Shown: piece after piece, positions 34,019-43,554 of the stretch | How positions within the stretch are numbered: the first letter of the stretch is position 1 | Layout: each line of letters begins with the position of its first letter | Assembly (NCBI GenBank): GCA_022819745.1 | Contig: JAJEGS010000011.1 | Location: 62,001-126,000, forward strand | DNA: 64,000 nt | Reading direction: 5' to 3' | Source of the DNA: Candidatus Latescibacterota bacterium | GTDB lineage: Bacteria; Latescibacterota; UBA2968; UBA8231 | Program-made: the position numbers and the translations under genes | Notes under the pieces: model-generated | Seen by the model: only the letters and a program-made list of their open reading frames with translations | Databases searched by the model: none | What the model was told of the DNA's origin: nothing

Positions 34019-36805
34019 ATGAAAGCGAGATACGCATTTTTGCTGGTACTTGTCTGGACTATGGGCGCGTTCGCAGAAGAAGAGACGGACGAACAGAAGA
34101 TATACGAAGTCGAAGAGATCACGGTGACCGGCTCTCGCATCAAAAGCGCGGAGACGCTGGCGCCAGCGCCGATTGTAGTTCTGTCAGCCGAGGAAATCAG
34201 GGCGCAGGGCTTGGCCTCTCTTGGGGACGTGTTGCAAACGCTCACCGTGCAGTCCAATGCGATCAACACCCAAGCCAACAACGGCGGCGACGGCTCTACC
34301 CGCGTCAGTCTGCGCGGCCTTGGTTCCAATCGCACCCTCGTGTTGATCAATGGCCGTCGCTTCGTGCCGGGCGGGACGGGCGCGAATTCATCCGTTGACC
34401 TAAACGCCATTCCGGCCTCTGTCATCGAGCGAGTCGAGGTGCTCAAAGACGGGGCCTCGGCCGTCTATGGCTCGGACGCCATCGGCGGCGTGGTCAACAT
34501 CATTACCAGAACCGCGATAGAGGGGATAGAAATCGACTATTACGCGGGGACTGCGGGCGCGGGCGACGGCGAAGTTATGGACCTCAGCGTAACCACTGGC
34601 CTACAAAGCGAAAAAGGCCACATCGCCTTCTCGGCTAGCTATCACAATCAGCGGCCGGTTTGGACCGGCGACCGCAGCTTCAGCGAATCGGACAAGGCCT
34701 ACGACTGGGAAAAGAACGACGGCTCCTACAACAAAAACGGCAGCTCGGCCACCCCGGAAGGCCACATCATCGACCACTCGGATGCCGAGGGGAACGAAGC
34801 TTGGCAGGCGGTCGTGGAGGCGGCCGGCGACGAGGCCGGCGATTACCATCGCGACCCAGATGTTGGCTGGCGTCCGTTCAATTGGGCGGGGATCTCATCC
34901 GACGGGAGCGGCGATACGTACAACTACCAGCCGGAAAATTACCTCTACACCCCGCAGACGCGCTACAGCTCCTTTCTCAGCGGTTCCCATACCGTCGCTG
35001 AGGACGCGAAGGCGTATTTCGAGGTGGTGTACACCAACCGCCAGTCTGACCAGAAACTAGCGCCAACGCCGCTATTCATCATCTCCGAAGGGATCTCGGT
35101 GTCGGCTGCTAACCGGTACAACGAATTCGGCCGCGATTTTATCGATGTCCGCCGACGCTTTGTCGAGGCAGGGAATCGCAATTTTCTCCAAGACATCGAT
35201 ACCTACCGCATGGTGTTGGGATTGGATCACCGGCTCGGGCGCTTTGACGCTGACTTGTCTTTTTCCTACGGCCGCAGCGAGGGGACCAGTATCAACGAGG
35301 GCCGTTTTATTCGCAGCAATGTCGAGCAGGCACTGGGTCCAGACGAGGATTGCACCGGCGACTGCGTGCCGCTGGACCTTCTCCACGGCCCCGGCACCAT
35401 CACCGAGGAGATGCTGAGCTACATCCAGTACACTGGCATCGGCCGAGGCTATTCCCGGCAGCAGATCCTGCAGTGGAACCTGACCGGCGAGGTGGCGCGC
35501 CTGCCTGCCGGTCCGCTGGCAGTGGCAGCCGGTCTCTCCTCGCGTTGGGAGGCCGGGGCCTATCTCCCCGATCCCATGACCGCATCGGGAAATACCACCG
35601 GCAGCAAAGCGTTCCCCACCGAGGGCTCGTATTCGGTCAGGGCGCTGTACGCAGAGACCCAACTGCCGATCTACGAGGCAGGAGCTGTCAGCCTCGATGC
35701 AACGGCCGCCGGCCGCGCCTTCGACTACGACACCTTCGGCGAGGGTTTCACCTATGAATCCGGAAGCCGTCTCCAGCTTTCTCAAGGCCTAGCTTTCCGG
35801 GCCACTTCCTCCAACGCCTTTCGCGCCCCCAGCATCGCCGAAATGTTTCTCGGAGTCAGCGATTCCTTCCCCTTGGTTAGCGATCCCTGTAGCAGGGTAG
35901 ATGAAGCGGGCAATGCCCGGGAGTTGACCGCTCAGCAGGAGCGGAATTGCGCCGACCAGGGCATCCCGGACGATTTCGAGGACTCGCGCGCCCAGCTATT
36001 GGCCAAGTTGGGTGGTTCTACGGACCTCGATCCAGAAAAGGCCGCGATGATCACTGCGGGCGTAGTGTATCAGCCGGATTTCTTGGGGGGATTAGACCTG
36101 ACCGTCGATTACTATACCACCAAGATCGAGGATGAGATCGGCACCCTGCCAGCCAGCCTCATTCTGAGCAACTGCTACTCGCAGGACGCGCCATCCGACT
36201 GCGACCAAGTCGTGCGCGATCCGGACAACCATCTGATCACCCAAATTCTGGCGACCAATACCAATATCGGGGAGACTGAAACTAGCGGCGTGGATTTCGG
36301 GCTTAACTACATTGCGGATGCGCCCATTGGTGTTATCTCGGCGCAGTTTGAGAGCAACATGCTCGTTAAGTACGAGCAAACGCTGCCCTCAGCCAGCGGT
36401 TCTGAGCTGGTCAAGGGTAAAGGCTACTACGACTTGGGCGCGTTTCCCACGTGGCGTCACGCCGCTTCCGTTGGCTTGGCAAAGCAGCGTTTTTCCCTTG
36501 GGCTGACGTGGCGCTACATCGGCGGATTCGAAGAGTGCGAAGACGACGATTGCAAGGGAAAGTACCGCGAGGACGTAGAAGAAGTACCCCCAAGCCGCAA
36601 GATTGATCCGAACAGTGTCTTCAATGTGCGTGGATCGTACGAACTAGGGACCGCCCTTGGGCTCTCCACCCTGACCGTCGGCATCAACAATCTACTCGAT
36701 CAGCCGCCGGCAGTGATCTTCAATGGGTTCCTCGCTACTTCTGATTCCAACACGTACGACTTTATGGGCCGCTACCTATACGTGCGCCTGTCCCATTCTC
36801 GGTAG
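34019..36805 (+). CDS. TonB-dependent receptor
   Basis: A 928-residue outer-membrane receptor: signal peptide ([19 protein letters not shown]), a TonB-box-like [10 protein letters not shown] near 38-47, plug domain (about 50-170; [34 protein letters not shown]) and a 22-stranded barrel with C-terminal LYVRLSHSR. Relatives named for the [13 protein letters not shown] start import oligosaccharides or similar molecules through TonB. ATG at 34019 follows GCGAGGAG at 7 bases; an upstream in-frame extension into the methyltransferase gene is not real. A terminator stem overlaps its stop codon. Confidence 0.95.
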   Translation: MKARYAFLLVLVWTMGAFAEEETDEQKIYEVEEITVTGSRIKSAETLAPAPIVVLSAEEIRAQGLASLGDVLQTLTVQSNAINTQANNGGDGSTRVSLRGLGSNRTLVLINGRRFVPGGTGANSSVDLNAIPASVIERVEVLKDGASAVYGSDAIGGVVNIITRTAIEGIEIDYYAGTAGAGDGEVMDLSVTTGLQSEKGHIAFSASYHNQRPVWTGDRSFSESDKAYDWEKNDGSYNKNGSSATPEGHIIDHSDAEGNEAWQAVVEAAGDEAGDYHRDPDVGWRPFNWAGISSDGSGDTYNYQPENYLYTPQTRYSSFLSGSHTVAEDAKAYFEVVYTNRQSDQKLAPTPLFIISEGISVSAANRYNEFGRDFIDVRRRFVEAGNRNFLQDIDTYRMVLGLDHRLGRFDADLSFSYGRSEGTSINEGRFIRSNVEQALGPDEDCTGDCVPLDLLHGPGTITEEMLSYIQYTGIGRGYSRQQILQWNLTGEVARLPAGPLAVAAGLSSRWEAGAYLPDPMTASGNTTGSKAFPTEGSYSVRALYAETQLPIYEAGAVSLDATAAGRAFDYDTFGEGFTYESGSRLQLSQGLAFRATSSNAFRAPSIAEMFLGVSDSFPLVSDPCSRVDEAGNARELTAQQERNCADQGIPDDFEDSRAQLLAKLGGSTDLDPEKAAMITAGVVYQPDFLGGLDLTVDYYTTKIEDEIGTLPASLILSNCYSQDAPSDCDQVVRDPDNHLITQILATNTNIGETETSGVDFGLNYIADAPIGVISAQFESNMLVKYEQTLPSASGSELVKGKGYYDLGAFPTWRHAASVGLAKQRFSLGLTWRYIGGFEECEDDDCKGKYREDVEEVPPSRKIDPNSVFNVRGSYELGTALGLSTLTVGINNLLDQPPAVIFNGFLATSDSNTYDFMGRYLYVRLSHSR

Positions 36806-36824
36806 GGCTGGGACCCTACCGAGA
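36797..36824. terminator. bidirectional terminator between two TonB receptors
   Basis: A perfect 11-base-pair stem (TCTCGGTAGGG at 36797-36807; CCCTACCGAGA at 36814-36824) with a 6-base loop overlaps the stop codon of the upstream gene. No strong T-run follows on either strand. It lies between convergent genes, consistent with a shared terminator. Confidence 0.6.
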
Positions 36825-36847
36825 CGGGGCAAGTGGACTGCTGACCG

Positions 36848-39511
36848 CTAATAATCGTACGTCAGTGAAATATTCCAGCGGCGTCCCAGCCCGAGGAAGA
36901 CGCGAGCGCTTGCGGCGTCGTGGCCATCGCCGTCATCGGCATCGGATACGTAGCTTTCGTCGAGCAAATTGAAGACGTGCAATCGCAGTTTCATATTGCT
37001 AAACGAAGTGCCGGGCAGCGTGTAACTCGCATGTAGATCCACCAGATTGTAATCTGGGAGTTTCCACGACTGTGCTCGGTCGGAGGGGTCGGTTCGGTTG
37101 GCGGGATCAAATTTGGCGTAGTGATCCATGAACCGCCGCACACCTAGCGAGGCGTAGAGGCCGCGCGTGGGAAATACCGCACCGCTCAGGCGCAGGGTCT
37201 TTTGCGCTGCATCGCCCACCTTTAGCCCTTTGGCATAGACTTGAAATTCGCCGATCGTCTCTGGATCCTCTTCGGGTGAAAATGTGGTATTGACATCGTT
37301 GAGCCATTCCCAATTGCCCAGCGACACCATGCCGCGCACCTCAAATTTGTCATGGGGACGCGCCTTCAGGTCAAACTCTACGCCGGTATGCAGCGCGTCA
37401 ATGCCGTTCAGCAAAAATCGGAAGCTCTGTTCGAGCTCATCGCTGTAAATACTTTTGGGCCACGAGCGGTCTATCCACTTGGTGTAATAGAAGTTTGCGT
37501 TGCCGGTAAACATACCGCGTTTGAAATAACCAGCACCCAGCTCAAAAGAAGCGACTTTTTCATTAAACGTGGGATCGTATAGGCTGTTGTCGTAGTGGTA
37601 AACCGAGTCGAATTTGGGCGCGGTCGAGAGCCAGCCCATGTTGGCATACAGATTGACTGTGGGAGTGGCGTTGTAGTTGCCGCCCACTTTCACGGTGTAG
37701 CCGGGGAAGTTTTCCCAGGCTGTCTGATCCCAGTCGCCATCGATCTTGGCGCGGAAATAGTCGATGCGCTTATAACCAGTCACCGATCCCGAGGTGCTCA
37801 AAAAGGCCGTGAATTTGTCAAACTGTCCTTCGAGCTGGGCAAAGCCGCCACCCCAGCGCGTAAGGCCATCGTTGTGGTAGGCAACTCGGTCGCCGAGTCG
37901 CTTGACAGAGGTGGTGGCATTGTTGTCCCATTCAAAGACGTAGTAATCGGCTCCGAGCAAATTGCGCACTTCGCGCCAGTGCTCCCCTTTGTAATAGCGC
38001 AAATCCGTGCCAAAGGTCAGTTTGTACATGTCGCTCAAGTGGTATTCGGCCGTGCCTAAATAACCATACCAGAAGTGCTGATTGACCGAGTTGCGGATAA
38101 TGGTCTGTGCTGCGATTTCATTGGCACCTACTTCGCCGGCATCTACCAATTCGGAGTTGGCTTCTGAGGCTGGTTGGGTATTCAACTCGTCGGCAACCCG
38201 TTGCCAGTTGATGGTGCCGTCGTCTAGCGCGCCTGGATTGGACCCCAAACGCCCGGTGCCGCCGCCTTTCCCACGCGAGAAATAGAATACATTGGACAAC
38301 ATGAATTGTGCGCTGGGGGTCCAGTACCAGTTCAAATTGGCCTGGGGTTTGTGGTAAAAATTTTCGCGCTCCATGATGATTGCGCTGTCGCGTGCATCGT
38401 GGACGCTGCCGTTGTAATACTCCTGATAGGACGAAAAGGGCGAGCGTCCCCAGTTGGGATTGTAATCGACGCCGTAGTTTCTTGCGCCCTCAACGTCAAT
38501 GCCGAGTGAGCGAGCGTAATCGGCGTCAAAGGTTGCAATGGATTGCTTGTAGAGACGATGGCCGTGGCGCTGCGGTGCGCCGGTGACGAACAGATCGATT
38601 TTGTGCGTGTCGGATGCCAAAAAGCTCAACGCACCAAAGTAGGCCCACGCCGAGGACCACGCCTGAGCGGGCAGACCCTCGCTGCTCTTGCGCGTCATGC
38701 CCACGGTGAAAGCTGTTTTTTTATCGATCAAGCCCGATGAAAAATTGAGCGTGGTTTTGTAAAAGGCGTTGTTGCCAGCCTCCTGTTTGAGTTTGAATCC
38801 GCGCCGTTGGCTGGCGATATCGGTGATGATGTTCATCGTGCCACCCACCGAGGCAATCGCTAGATTGGAAGCCCCCAAGCCGCGCTGTACTTGGATCGAC
38901 GACGTGACGTCGCTCAGCCCATCCCAGTTGGACCAATAGACCCAGCCGTTTTCCATATCGTTGACGGGTACGCCGTTGATCATAACGGCGACATTGCGCT
39001 GGTCAAATCCTCGCACATTGATGCGAGAGTCGCCGGCCCCCCCGCCTTGCTCGGTCGCATATACGCCCGGTGTATCATTTAAAATCAGCGGCAGGTCGCG
39101 CGAGCCGAGTTTGCGCTGCATGTCGGCTTTGGGCACGTCGGAAAAGGCGACGGGTGTTTCGCGCATTTTGGCCCGATCGGCGACGATGATGATTTCTTTG
39201 CCGCGAAATACCTCGGGCACAAGTTCGACAAACAGCTCGACCGCATCCGCTTCTACGACAACGGGGCTGCGATGTTCTTTGTATCCGATAAAACTTACGA
39301 CGAGCGTGTGGCTGCCGACCCCGACATTGGCGATGGCAAATTGTCCGTCGAGGTCTGTAATAGCTCCGCGCTCGACGCCTTCTATATAGACGTTGGCACC
39401 CGGCAGTGATTCGCCGGTTTCGGCATCGCGCACGGTGCCTTTTAGCTCGGCGGCAGACAGAGCTGAATGGGCGAGGAACAGAAAGGAAAAAAGCGTGACC
39501 ATTGGCTTCAT
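36848..39511 (-). CDS. TonB-dependent receptor with carboxypeptidase-like regulatory domain
   Basis: An 887-residue outer-membrane receptor. After the signal peptide (1-20) comes a CarboxypepD_reg-like domain (about 22-105; LKGTVRDAETGESLPGANVYIEG), then plug (about 130-240; RINVRGFDQRNVAVMINGVPVNDMENG) and a barrel ending in RRWNISLTYDY, an aromatic-ended strand. This architecture is typical of Bacteroidetes-like glycan receptors (SusC-like), though no SusD neighbour is present. It is convergent with the other TonB receptor gene. Confidence 0.94.
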   Translation of the reverse strand: MKPMVTLFSFLFLAHSALSAAELKGTVRDAETGESLPGANVYIEGVERGAITDLDGQFAIANVGVGSHTLVVSFIGYKEHRSPVVVEADAVELFVELVPEVFRGKEIIIVADRAKMRETPVAFSDVPKADMQRKLGSRDLPLILNDTPGVYATEQGGGAGDSRINVRGFDQRNVAVMINGVPVNDMENGWVYWSNWDGLSDVTSSIQVQRGLGASNLAIASVGGTMNIITDIASQRRGFKLKQEAGNNAFYKTTLNFSSGLIDKKTAFTVGMTRKSSEGLPAQAWSSAWAYFGALSFLASDTHKIDLFVTGAPQRHGHRLYKQSIATFDADYARSLGIDVEGARNYGVDYNPNWGRSPFSSYQEYYNGSVHDARDSAIIMERENFYHKPQANLNWYWTPSAQFMLSNVFYFSRGKGGGTGRLGSNPGALDDGTINWQRVADELNTQPASEANSELVDAGEVGANEIAAQTIIRNSVNQHFWYGYLGTAEYHLSDMYKLTFGTDLRYYKGEHWREVRNLLGADYYVFEWDNNATTSVKRLGDRVAYHNDGLTRWGGGFAQLEGQFDKFTAFLSTSGSVTGYKRIDYFRAKIDGDWDQTAWENFPGYTVKVGGNYNATPTVNLYANMGWLSTAPKFDSVYHYDNSLYDPTFNEKVASFELGAGYFKRGMFTGNANFYYTKWIDRSWPKSIYSDELEQSFRFLLNGIDALHTGVEFDLKARPHDKFEVRGMVSLGNWEWLNDVNTTFSPEEDPETIGEFQVYAKGLKVGDAAQKTLRLSGAVFPTRGLYASLGVRRFMDHYAKFDPANRTDPSDRAQSWKLPDYNLVDLHASYTLPGTSFSNMKLRLHVFNLLDESYVSDADDGDGHDAASARVFLGLGRRWNISLTYDY

Positions 39512-39756
39512 GGGACACCTCCGTGGGGGAATGGGGACGCAGCAGGGTCGCTATGTTTATATTATTTTTATATAAAATTTAATTAAAACATATTTAATCT
39601 AATGAATCGCTCGTGCTCCGTCAAGTTCCGTCATCGTTTGGGGAGAGATACTGCCAGCGCCAACATGTGTCGAGCACTCACATCCTCCTCACCCCCGAAA
39701 CGCATCCACCTCCCCCTCGGCCCGATGCCGATAGAGCGAAGTCCTCTCATTCTCGG
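39512..39756. other. intergenic region between TonB receptor and PhyH genes
   Basis: A very AT-rich block (39555-39600, runs of T and A) lies just upstream of the minus-strand TonB receptor and probably contains its promoter. The rest, to 39756, has no convincing coding frame or structure. Confidence 0.45.
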
Positions 39757-39785
39757 TTGCCCAAGCAATGGCGTACTGCTATACT
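39757..39785 (+). promoter_or_regulatory. promoter of the PhyH gene at 39812
   Basis: TTGCCC (39757-39762), a 17-base spacer and TATACT (39780-39785), with GGAGG at 39797-39801 and ATG at 39812. The spacing and boxes match sigma-70. Confidence 0.7.
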
Positions 39786-39811
39786 AGACCCACTCGCGGA
39801 GGAACGTCAAG

Positions 39812-40621
39812 ATGAACGAAGACGAAAAGTATTTTTTCGATCTCAACGGCTACATCGTCGTGCGCAACGTCTTGTCAGCCGAGGATATTGCGCTGGCCAA
39901 TGAAGCCATTGACCGCCATGCCGATCAGATCCACGAGCGCACCGGTGAGTTGTCGCTATCGGCCGGCTCCAAGGCGCTCGAAGGCGTCACCGGACGCGGC
40001 GACCTCGGCGGCGCTCTCTCGTGGCCCGACCCGCATGGCCGCCCTTTCCGCGACATGCTGGTCAATCCCAAGGTCGTGCCGTTTCTGCACGAGATTTTGG
40101 GCACGGGCTTCCGCCTCGACCACAATCTCGGCATCATCACCATGCGCAAAGGGGCCGAGGGCCACCTCCTGCACGGATCGTCCGGCCCCGGCTTTGACCG
40201 CCACCAGTACTACATCTTCAAAGACGGCAAAATGCACAACGGCCTAACCGTGGCCGCCTACCAACTCACGGACGTGCGCGAGGGCGACGGGGGCTTGTGC
40301 TTGATCCCCGGCAGCCACAAGGGCAACTATCCCTGCCCGACGGCCCTCCGACGCGGCGAGGCTTACCGCGAGTTCATCAAGCCGATTACCTGCAACGCCG
40401 GCGACTGCGTCATATTCACCGAGGCCACCACCCACGGTACCTTGCCTTGGACCGCCGATCACGACCGCCGCACGGCGCTCTTTCGCTTCTCACCGGGCAA
40501 CCTCGCCTATGTGGCCCACAACTGGTCTGAGGACATGCTCGCCCTAATGACCGACGAGCAGCGCAAGGTCCTAGAGCCGCCCTATCACTCGCGGCTGGAA
40601 CGTCCCGTGTTGGAAGTGTAG
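39812..40621 (+). CDS. phytanoyl-CoA dioxygenase (PhyH) family protein
   Basis: A 269-residue protein of the same divergent subgroup as the 13389-14213 gene. It has H-G-S-S-G near 118-122 (candidate first iron ligand), LTDVREGDGGLCLIPGSHKGNYP near 151-173 and NAGDCVIFTEATTHG near 192-206 with the distal His, then Arg in DRRTALFRF. HxD is not obvious. Transcribed alone from its own promoter; convergent with the PIN-domain gene. Confidence 0.87.
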   Translation: MNEDEKYFFDLNGYIVVRNVLSAEDIALANEAIDRHADQIHERTGELSLSAGSKALEGVTGRGDLGGALSWPDPHGRPFRDMLVNPKVVPFLHEILGTGFRLDHNLGIITMRKGAEGHLLHGSSGPGFDRHQYYIFKDGKMHNGLTVAAYQLTDVREGDGGLCLIPGSHKGNYPCPTALRRGEAYREFIKPITCNAGDCVIFTEATTHGTLPWTADHDRRTALFRFSPGNLAYVAHNWSEDMLALMTDEQRKVLEPPYHSRLERPVLEV

Positions 40622-40633
40622 CCGGGACGCGGA

Positions 40634-41086
40634 TCAACTTTCCGTTTGTCCGTCCGATTCTTCGCTCTTCTCTTGCGGCACGGACGCCTCTGGTGAGAGC
40701 AGCAGCAATCCCGCCACGGATGCGAAGTGGCGGTCCATTGAAACCAGTCGCAGGCCGTGTTCCATAGCCTGCGCCGCAATCCAGATGTCGTTCGTCGGAA
40801 TCGGGGTTCCGGCACTCCTCAATCCGTCGAGGATTTCGGCATAGAACTCGGCTGTATCCTCGCTAACGCCGCATATCGACACGCGCGGTGTATCGAGGAA
40901 TTCGGCGAGTTCCTCGCGGTTTTTGCTCTCCTGGGTCCCGCCTTTGAAGCCCGATAGCAGCTCCCCAATACTGATCGAACTTATCGCGATTCGCGAGGCC
41001 CGCCGCAGTAGAGACACAACCGCCGGCTCTGCGCGCATGGCGTGCGAGTAGATATTGGTATCGATTAGGAACTCATTCACTGCCAT
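40634..41086 (-). CDS. VapC-like PIN-domain toxin
   Basis: A 150-residue PIN-domain RNase: Asp9 (FLIDTNIYSHAM), Glu43 (SIGELLSG), Asp near 99 (TNDIWIAAQA) and Asp near 117 (SMDRHF) form the Mg2+ site. The start overlaps the antitoxin end by 10 bases. RNA target unknown, inferred from the family. A charged tail (EKSEESDGQTES) follows the domain. Confidence 0.9.
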   Translation of the reverse strand: MAVNEFLIDTNIYSHAMRAEPAVVSLLRRASRIAISSISIGELLSGFKGGTQESKNREELAEFLDTPRVSICGVSEDTAEFYAEILDGLRSAGTPIPTNDIWIAAQAMEHGLRLVSMDRHFASVAGLLLLSPEASVPQEKSEESDGQTES

Positions 41087-41349
41087 AGTTCCGAATCAAT
41101 GCGCCGCTCGGAATCGATCTTCCGCTGAATCCGGGCGAACTCGTCTTCGTCCCAACGTCCAAACAGGTGATCCAAGTCCCGATGGACTTCGGTGAACCGA
41201 CGGGCTTGGTCCAATCCGAACTGCTTGCGCAGAGCATCCAGCGCCGTCTGATTCACGCTCTTACCTTCCTGCTCGGCGGCTTCCCTCAACTTGGCAGCAA
41301 GCTGGGGATCCAGTCCACGTAGGGTCATGCTCTTCAGAACATCTGCCAA
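41077..41349 (-). CDS. VapB/ribbon-helix-helix-type antitoxin
   Basis: A 90-residue protein with a ribbon-helix-helix-like start (SMTLRGLDPQLAAKLREAAEQEGKSVNQTALDAL) and an acidic, toxin-binding C-terminal half. The TTG at 41349 is the most likely start: AAGGAGG lies 8 bases before it. The MTL at 41328 is an alternative; upstream ATGs cannot be right because they cross the promoter. It should bind the palindrome in its promoter. Confidence 0.8.
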   Translation of the reverse strand: MADVLKSMTLRGLDPQLAAKLREAAEQEGKSVNQTALDALRKQFGLDQARRFTEVHRDLDHLFGRWDEDEFARIQRKIDSERRIDSELWQ

Positions 41350-41397
41350 GGGGTACCTCCTTGAAATGCAATTAATATGTGATATCGATATGATCTC

Positions 41398-41426
41398 ATT
41401 ATATGATATCATATTCTGCCAGTCAA
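41398..41426 (-). promoter_or_regulatory. promoter and operator of the VapB/VapC operon
   Basis: On the minus strand TTGACT (41426-41421), a 17-base spacer and a perfect TATAAT (41403-41398). A 14-base perfect palindrome, ATATGATATCATAT, occupies 41401-41414 between the boxes, the expected binding site of the antitoxin. Confidence 0.82.
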
Positions 41427-41611
41427 GAGACAGGGGCGTAAATAGCGCATTGCCTCGGCGTAGTAGTGTCCAAGGGGTGCTTCGCCGACGCGACTTGACC
41501 TAGCGGCCTAAAAGGCCCTTTATGGCTCCTAAGACACTCGATACCGGAGCAATGGCTTTAGCTGTTGCTTGACTTGAACTTTCAACAAACCCCACAGCTT
41601 AGGAAGGCCCC

Positions 41612-42445
41612 ATGCCCAAACGCAAAATCGTCGTCACCGGTGCCGCTGGATACGTCGCCGGTCGCATGTTACCGGCACTACAGGAACGCTACGAAACCGT
41701 TCTGCTGGATGTGAAAACAACTAACCGCCAAGGCGAAGAGGTCTCAGGAATCCACATCGCCGATTTTGTGGAAAAAGATCGTGATGCCTACCGAGAACAC
41801 TTCAAAGGTGCCGACGCGGTAGTCCATTGCGGCTTTGTCCGAACCGGGCAGGGCGAACAGCGCTTTTGGAACGAGTCCGACAATGTCGCCATGGCCCACA
41901 ACGTGTACCGAGTCTGCCAAGACGAGGGCGTGCGGCGCGCCGTGATCGTCAGCTCCAATCACGCAGCCGATTACTACGAAAATTTGATCTGGTCGGGACA
42001 CATGGATTTTGTCACGCCCGATATGCTGCCGCTGTCGGACAATTTCTACGGCTGGGCCAAGGCTTCCTATGAACTGCTGGGCTTCATGTTCGCCTGCGGT
42101 AAGGAGGGGCCAGTCCTGGAAAACGTGCAATTGCGCATCGGCGGCCCCCGCGAGACCGACATCGACAGTTGTGGCAACGATCTACAGCAAATGCACCGAG
42201 GCTTGGGAGCCTATCTCAGCGTGCGCGACCAAGTGCAACTGGTAATCAAGAGCATTGAGACCGAGGACATCCGCGACGCCAACGGCGTGCCTTTCCAGAT
42301 CTTCTACGGCATCAGCGGCAACGCGCACAACTTCTGGAGCTTGGCCAACGCTCGGCGCGCGATCGGCTACGCGCCCCAAGACGACAGCCAAGTGCGCTTT
42401 GCCGACAAAATCGCGGCGATTACGCAGGCGGCGCAAGACGAATAG
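41612..42445 (+). CDS. NAD-dependent epimerase/dehydratase (uronate dehydrogenase-like)
   Basis: A 277-residue extended SDR: TGAAGYVAG at 9-17 binds NAD, the catalytic Tyr and Lys are in YGWAKASYE near 148-156, and the Ser of SSNH lies near 113. The length and the DNFYGWAK box resemble uronate dehydrogenases and related sugar oxidoreductases. One base separates its stop from the next gene, so the two form an operon. AGGAAGG is near the start. Confidence 0.85.
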   Translation: MPKRKIVVTGAAGYVAGRMLPALQERYETVLLDVKTTNRQGEEVSGIHIADFVEKDRDAYREHFKGADAVVHCGFVRTGQGEQRFWNESDNVAMAHNVYRVCQDEGVRRAVIVSSNHAADYYENLIWSGHMDFVTPDMLPLSDNFYGWAKASYELLGFMFACGKEGPVLENVQLRIGGPRETDIDSCGNDLQQMHRGLGAYLSVRDQVQLVIKSIETEDIRDANGVPFQIFYGISGNAHNFWSLANARRAIGYAPQDDSQVRFADKIAAITQAAQDE

Positions 42446-42446
42446 A

Positions 42447-43517
42447 ATGAGCGAATTCAACGACGAAATCCGCGTGGACGCAGAAGAACTACTGGAACTA
42501 GTCGTCGCCGTTTTCGAGCGGTGCGGTATGTCGCAAGTGGACGCAGCCCTATTGGCCGATTCGCTTGTGGACGCGGATCTATGCGGAACCCACTCGCACG
42601 GCGTCATCCGGGTGCCCGAGTACGCGGAGAAGCTGACAACTGAAGGTGTGAACCCGACCGCCAAGCCCGAAATCGTCCGCGAGGGGCCCTCGTTCGTCAT
42701 AGTAGATGGACGCAATTCAATGGGACAAATCGGCGCTGCCTTGGCCATGCGGAAGGTGATCGACAAGGCAGCGAAAACTGGCATCGCCGCAGGAGCCATT
42801 CGCGGCAGCAATCACTGCGGTGCCATGGCGTATTTTGCCCGCATGGTGCTACCGCACGACATGATCGGCATCGCGACTACAAATGCGATCCCAACGATGG
42901 CACCTTGGGGAGGTGCCGAGCGAATCTTGGGCATTAATCCGCTTGCGATCTCCGTACCGACAGGAGAGATGTCTCCCATCGCGTACGACGCTGCGTTTAG
43001 CGGGTCTTCCCACGGAAAGATTCGGATCTACCAACAGAAAGGGATGAGCATACCCGAGGGGTGGGTACTAGACCGGGAGGGCCATCCCACGACCGACCCC
43101 AACGTGGCGATCGACGGCCTGCTAGCCCCCATCGGAGGGTTCAAAGGGGCTGGGCTGGCGATGATCATGGGCATCCTTTCGTCTATGCTTTCCGGTGCCA
43201 GCTACGGGACCGAACTTGGGAGCATCGAAGAGGGGCCGATCCCCGGCGAAGACGGCCACTTCGTCGCCGCTATCCACATCGCCTCCTTCGAAGACGTCGA
43301 ACGCTTTAAGTCGAGAGTAGATGCCGCCATCCAGCAGATTCACGACTGCCGACTCGCGCCCGGTTTCGACCGAGTGTACGCTCCAGGCGAACTAGAAGCG
43401 ATTCGCCGCGTTGAATATCGCGAGAAAGGAATCCCGCTTAATCGCGTGACGCTGGCAGATATGCGAAAGACGGCGGAGCAACTCGGTATTGACGTGAACG
43501 CATACGAATGGCTTTAG
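42447..43517 (+). CDS. Ldh family (malate/L-lactate/ureidoglycolate type) oxidoreductase
   Basis: A 356-residue NAD(P)-dependent dehydrogenase of the type-2 malate/L-lactate family. Typical features are GTHSHGVIRVPEYA near 33-46 (catalytic His), GAIRGSNHCGAMAYFA near 111-126, NAIPTMAPWGG near 142-152 and GFKGAGLAM near 232-240. Substrates in the family include 2-hydroxy acids and sugar acids such as 2,3-diketo-L-gulonate. It follows the epimerase by one base, supporting a sugar-acid catabolic unit. ATG at 42447 is in the right place for the family start. Confidence 0.92.
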   Translation: MSEFNDEIRVDAEELLELVVAVFERCGMSQVDAALLADSLVDADLCGTHSHGVIRVPEYAEKLTTEGVNPTAKPEIVREGPSFVIVDGRNSMGQIGAALAMRKVIDKAAKTGIAAGAIRGSNHCGAMAYFARMVLPHDMIGIATTNAIPTMAPWGGAERILGINPLAISVPTGEMSPIAYDAAFSGSSHGKIRIYQQKGMSIPEGWVLDREGHPTTDPNVAIDGLLAPIGGFKGAGLAMIMGILSSMLSGASYGTELGSIEEGPIPGEDGHFVAAIHIASFEDVERFKSRVDAAIQQIHDCRLAPGFDRVYAPGELEAIRRVEYREKGIPLNRVTLADMRKTAEQLGIDVNAYEWL

Positions 43518-43554
43518 GAAAGTCGAGACACTCTACCCTGCGGCTCAATTCCAA

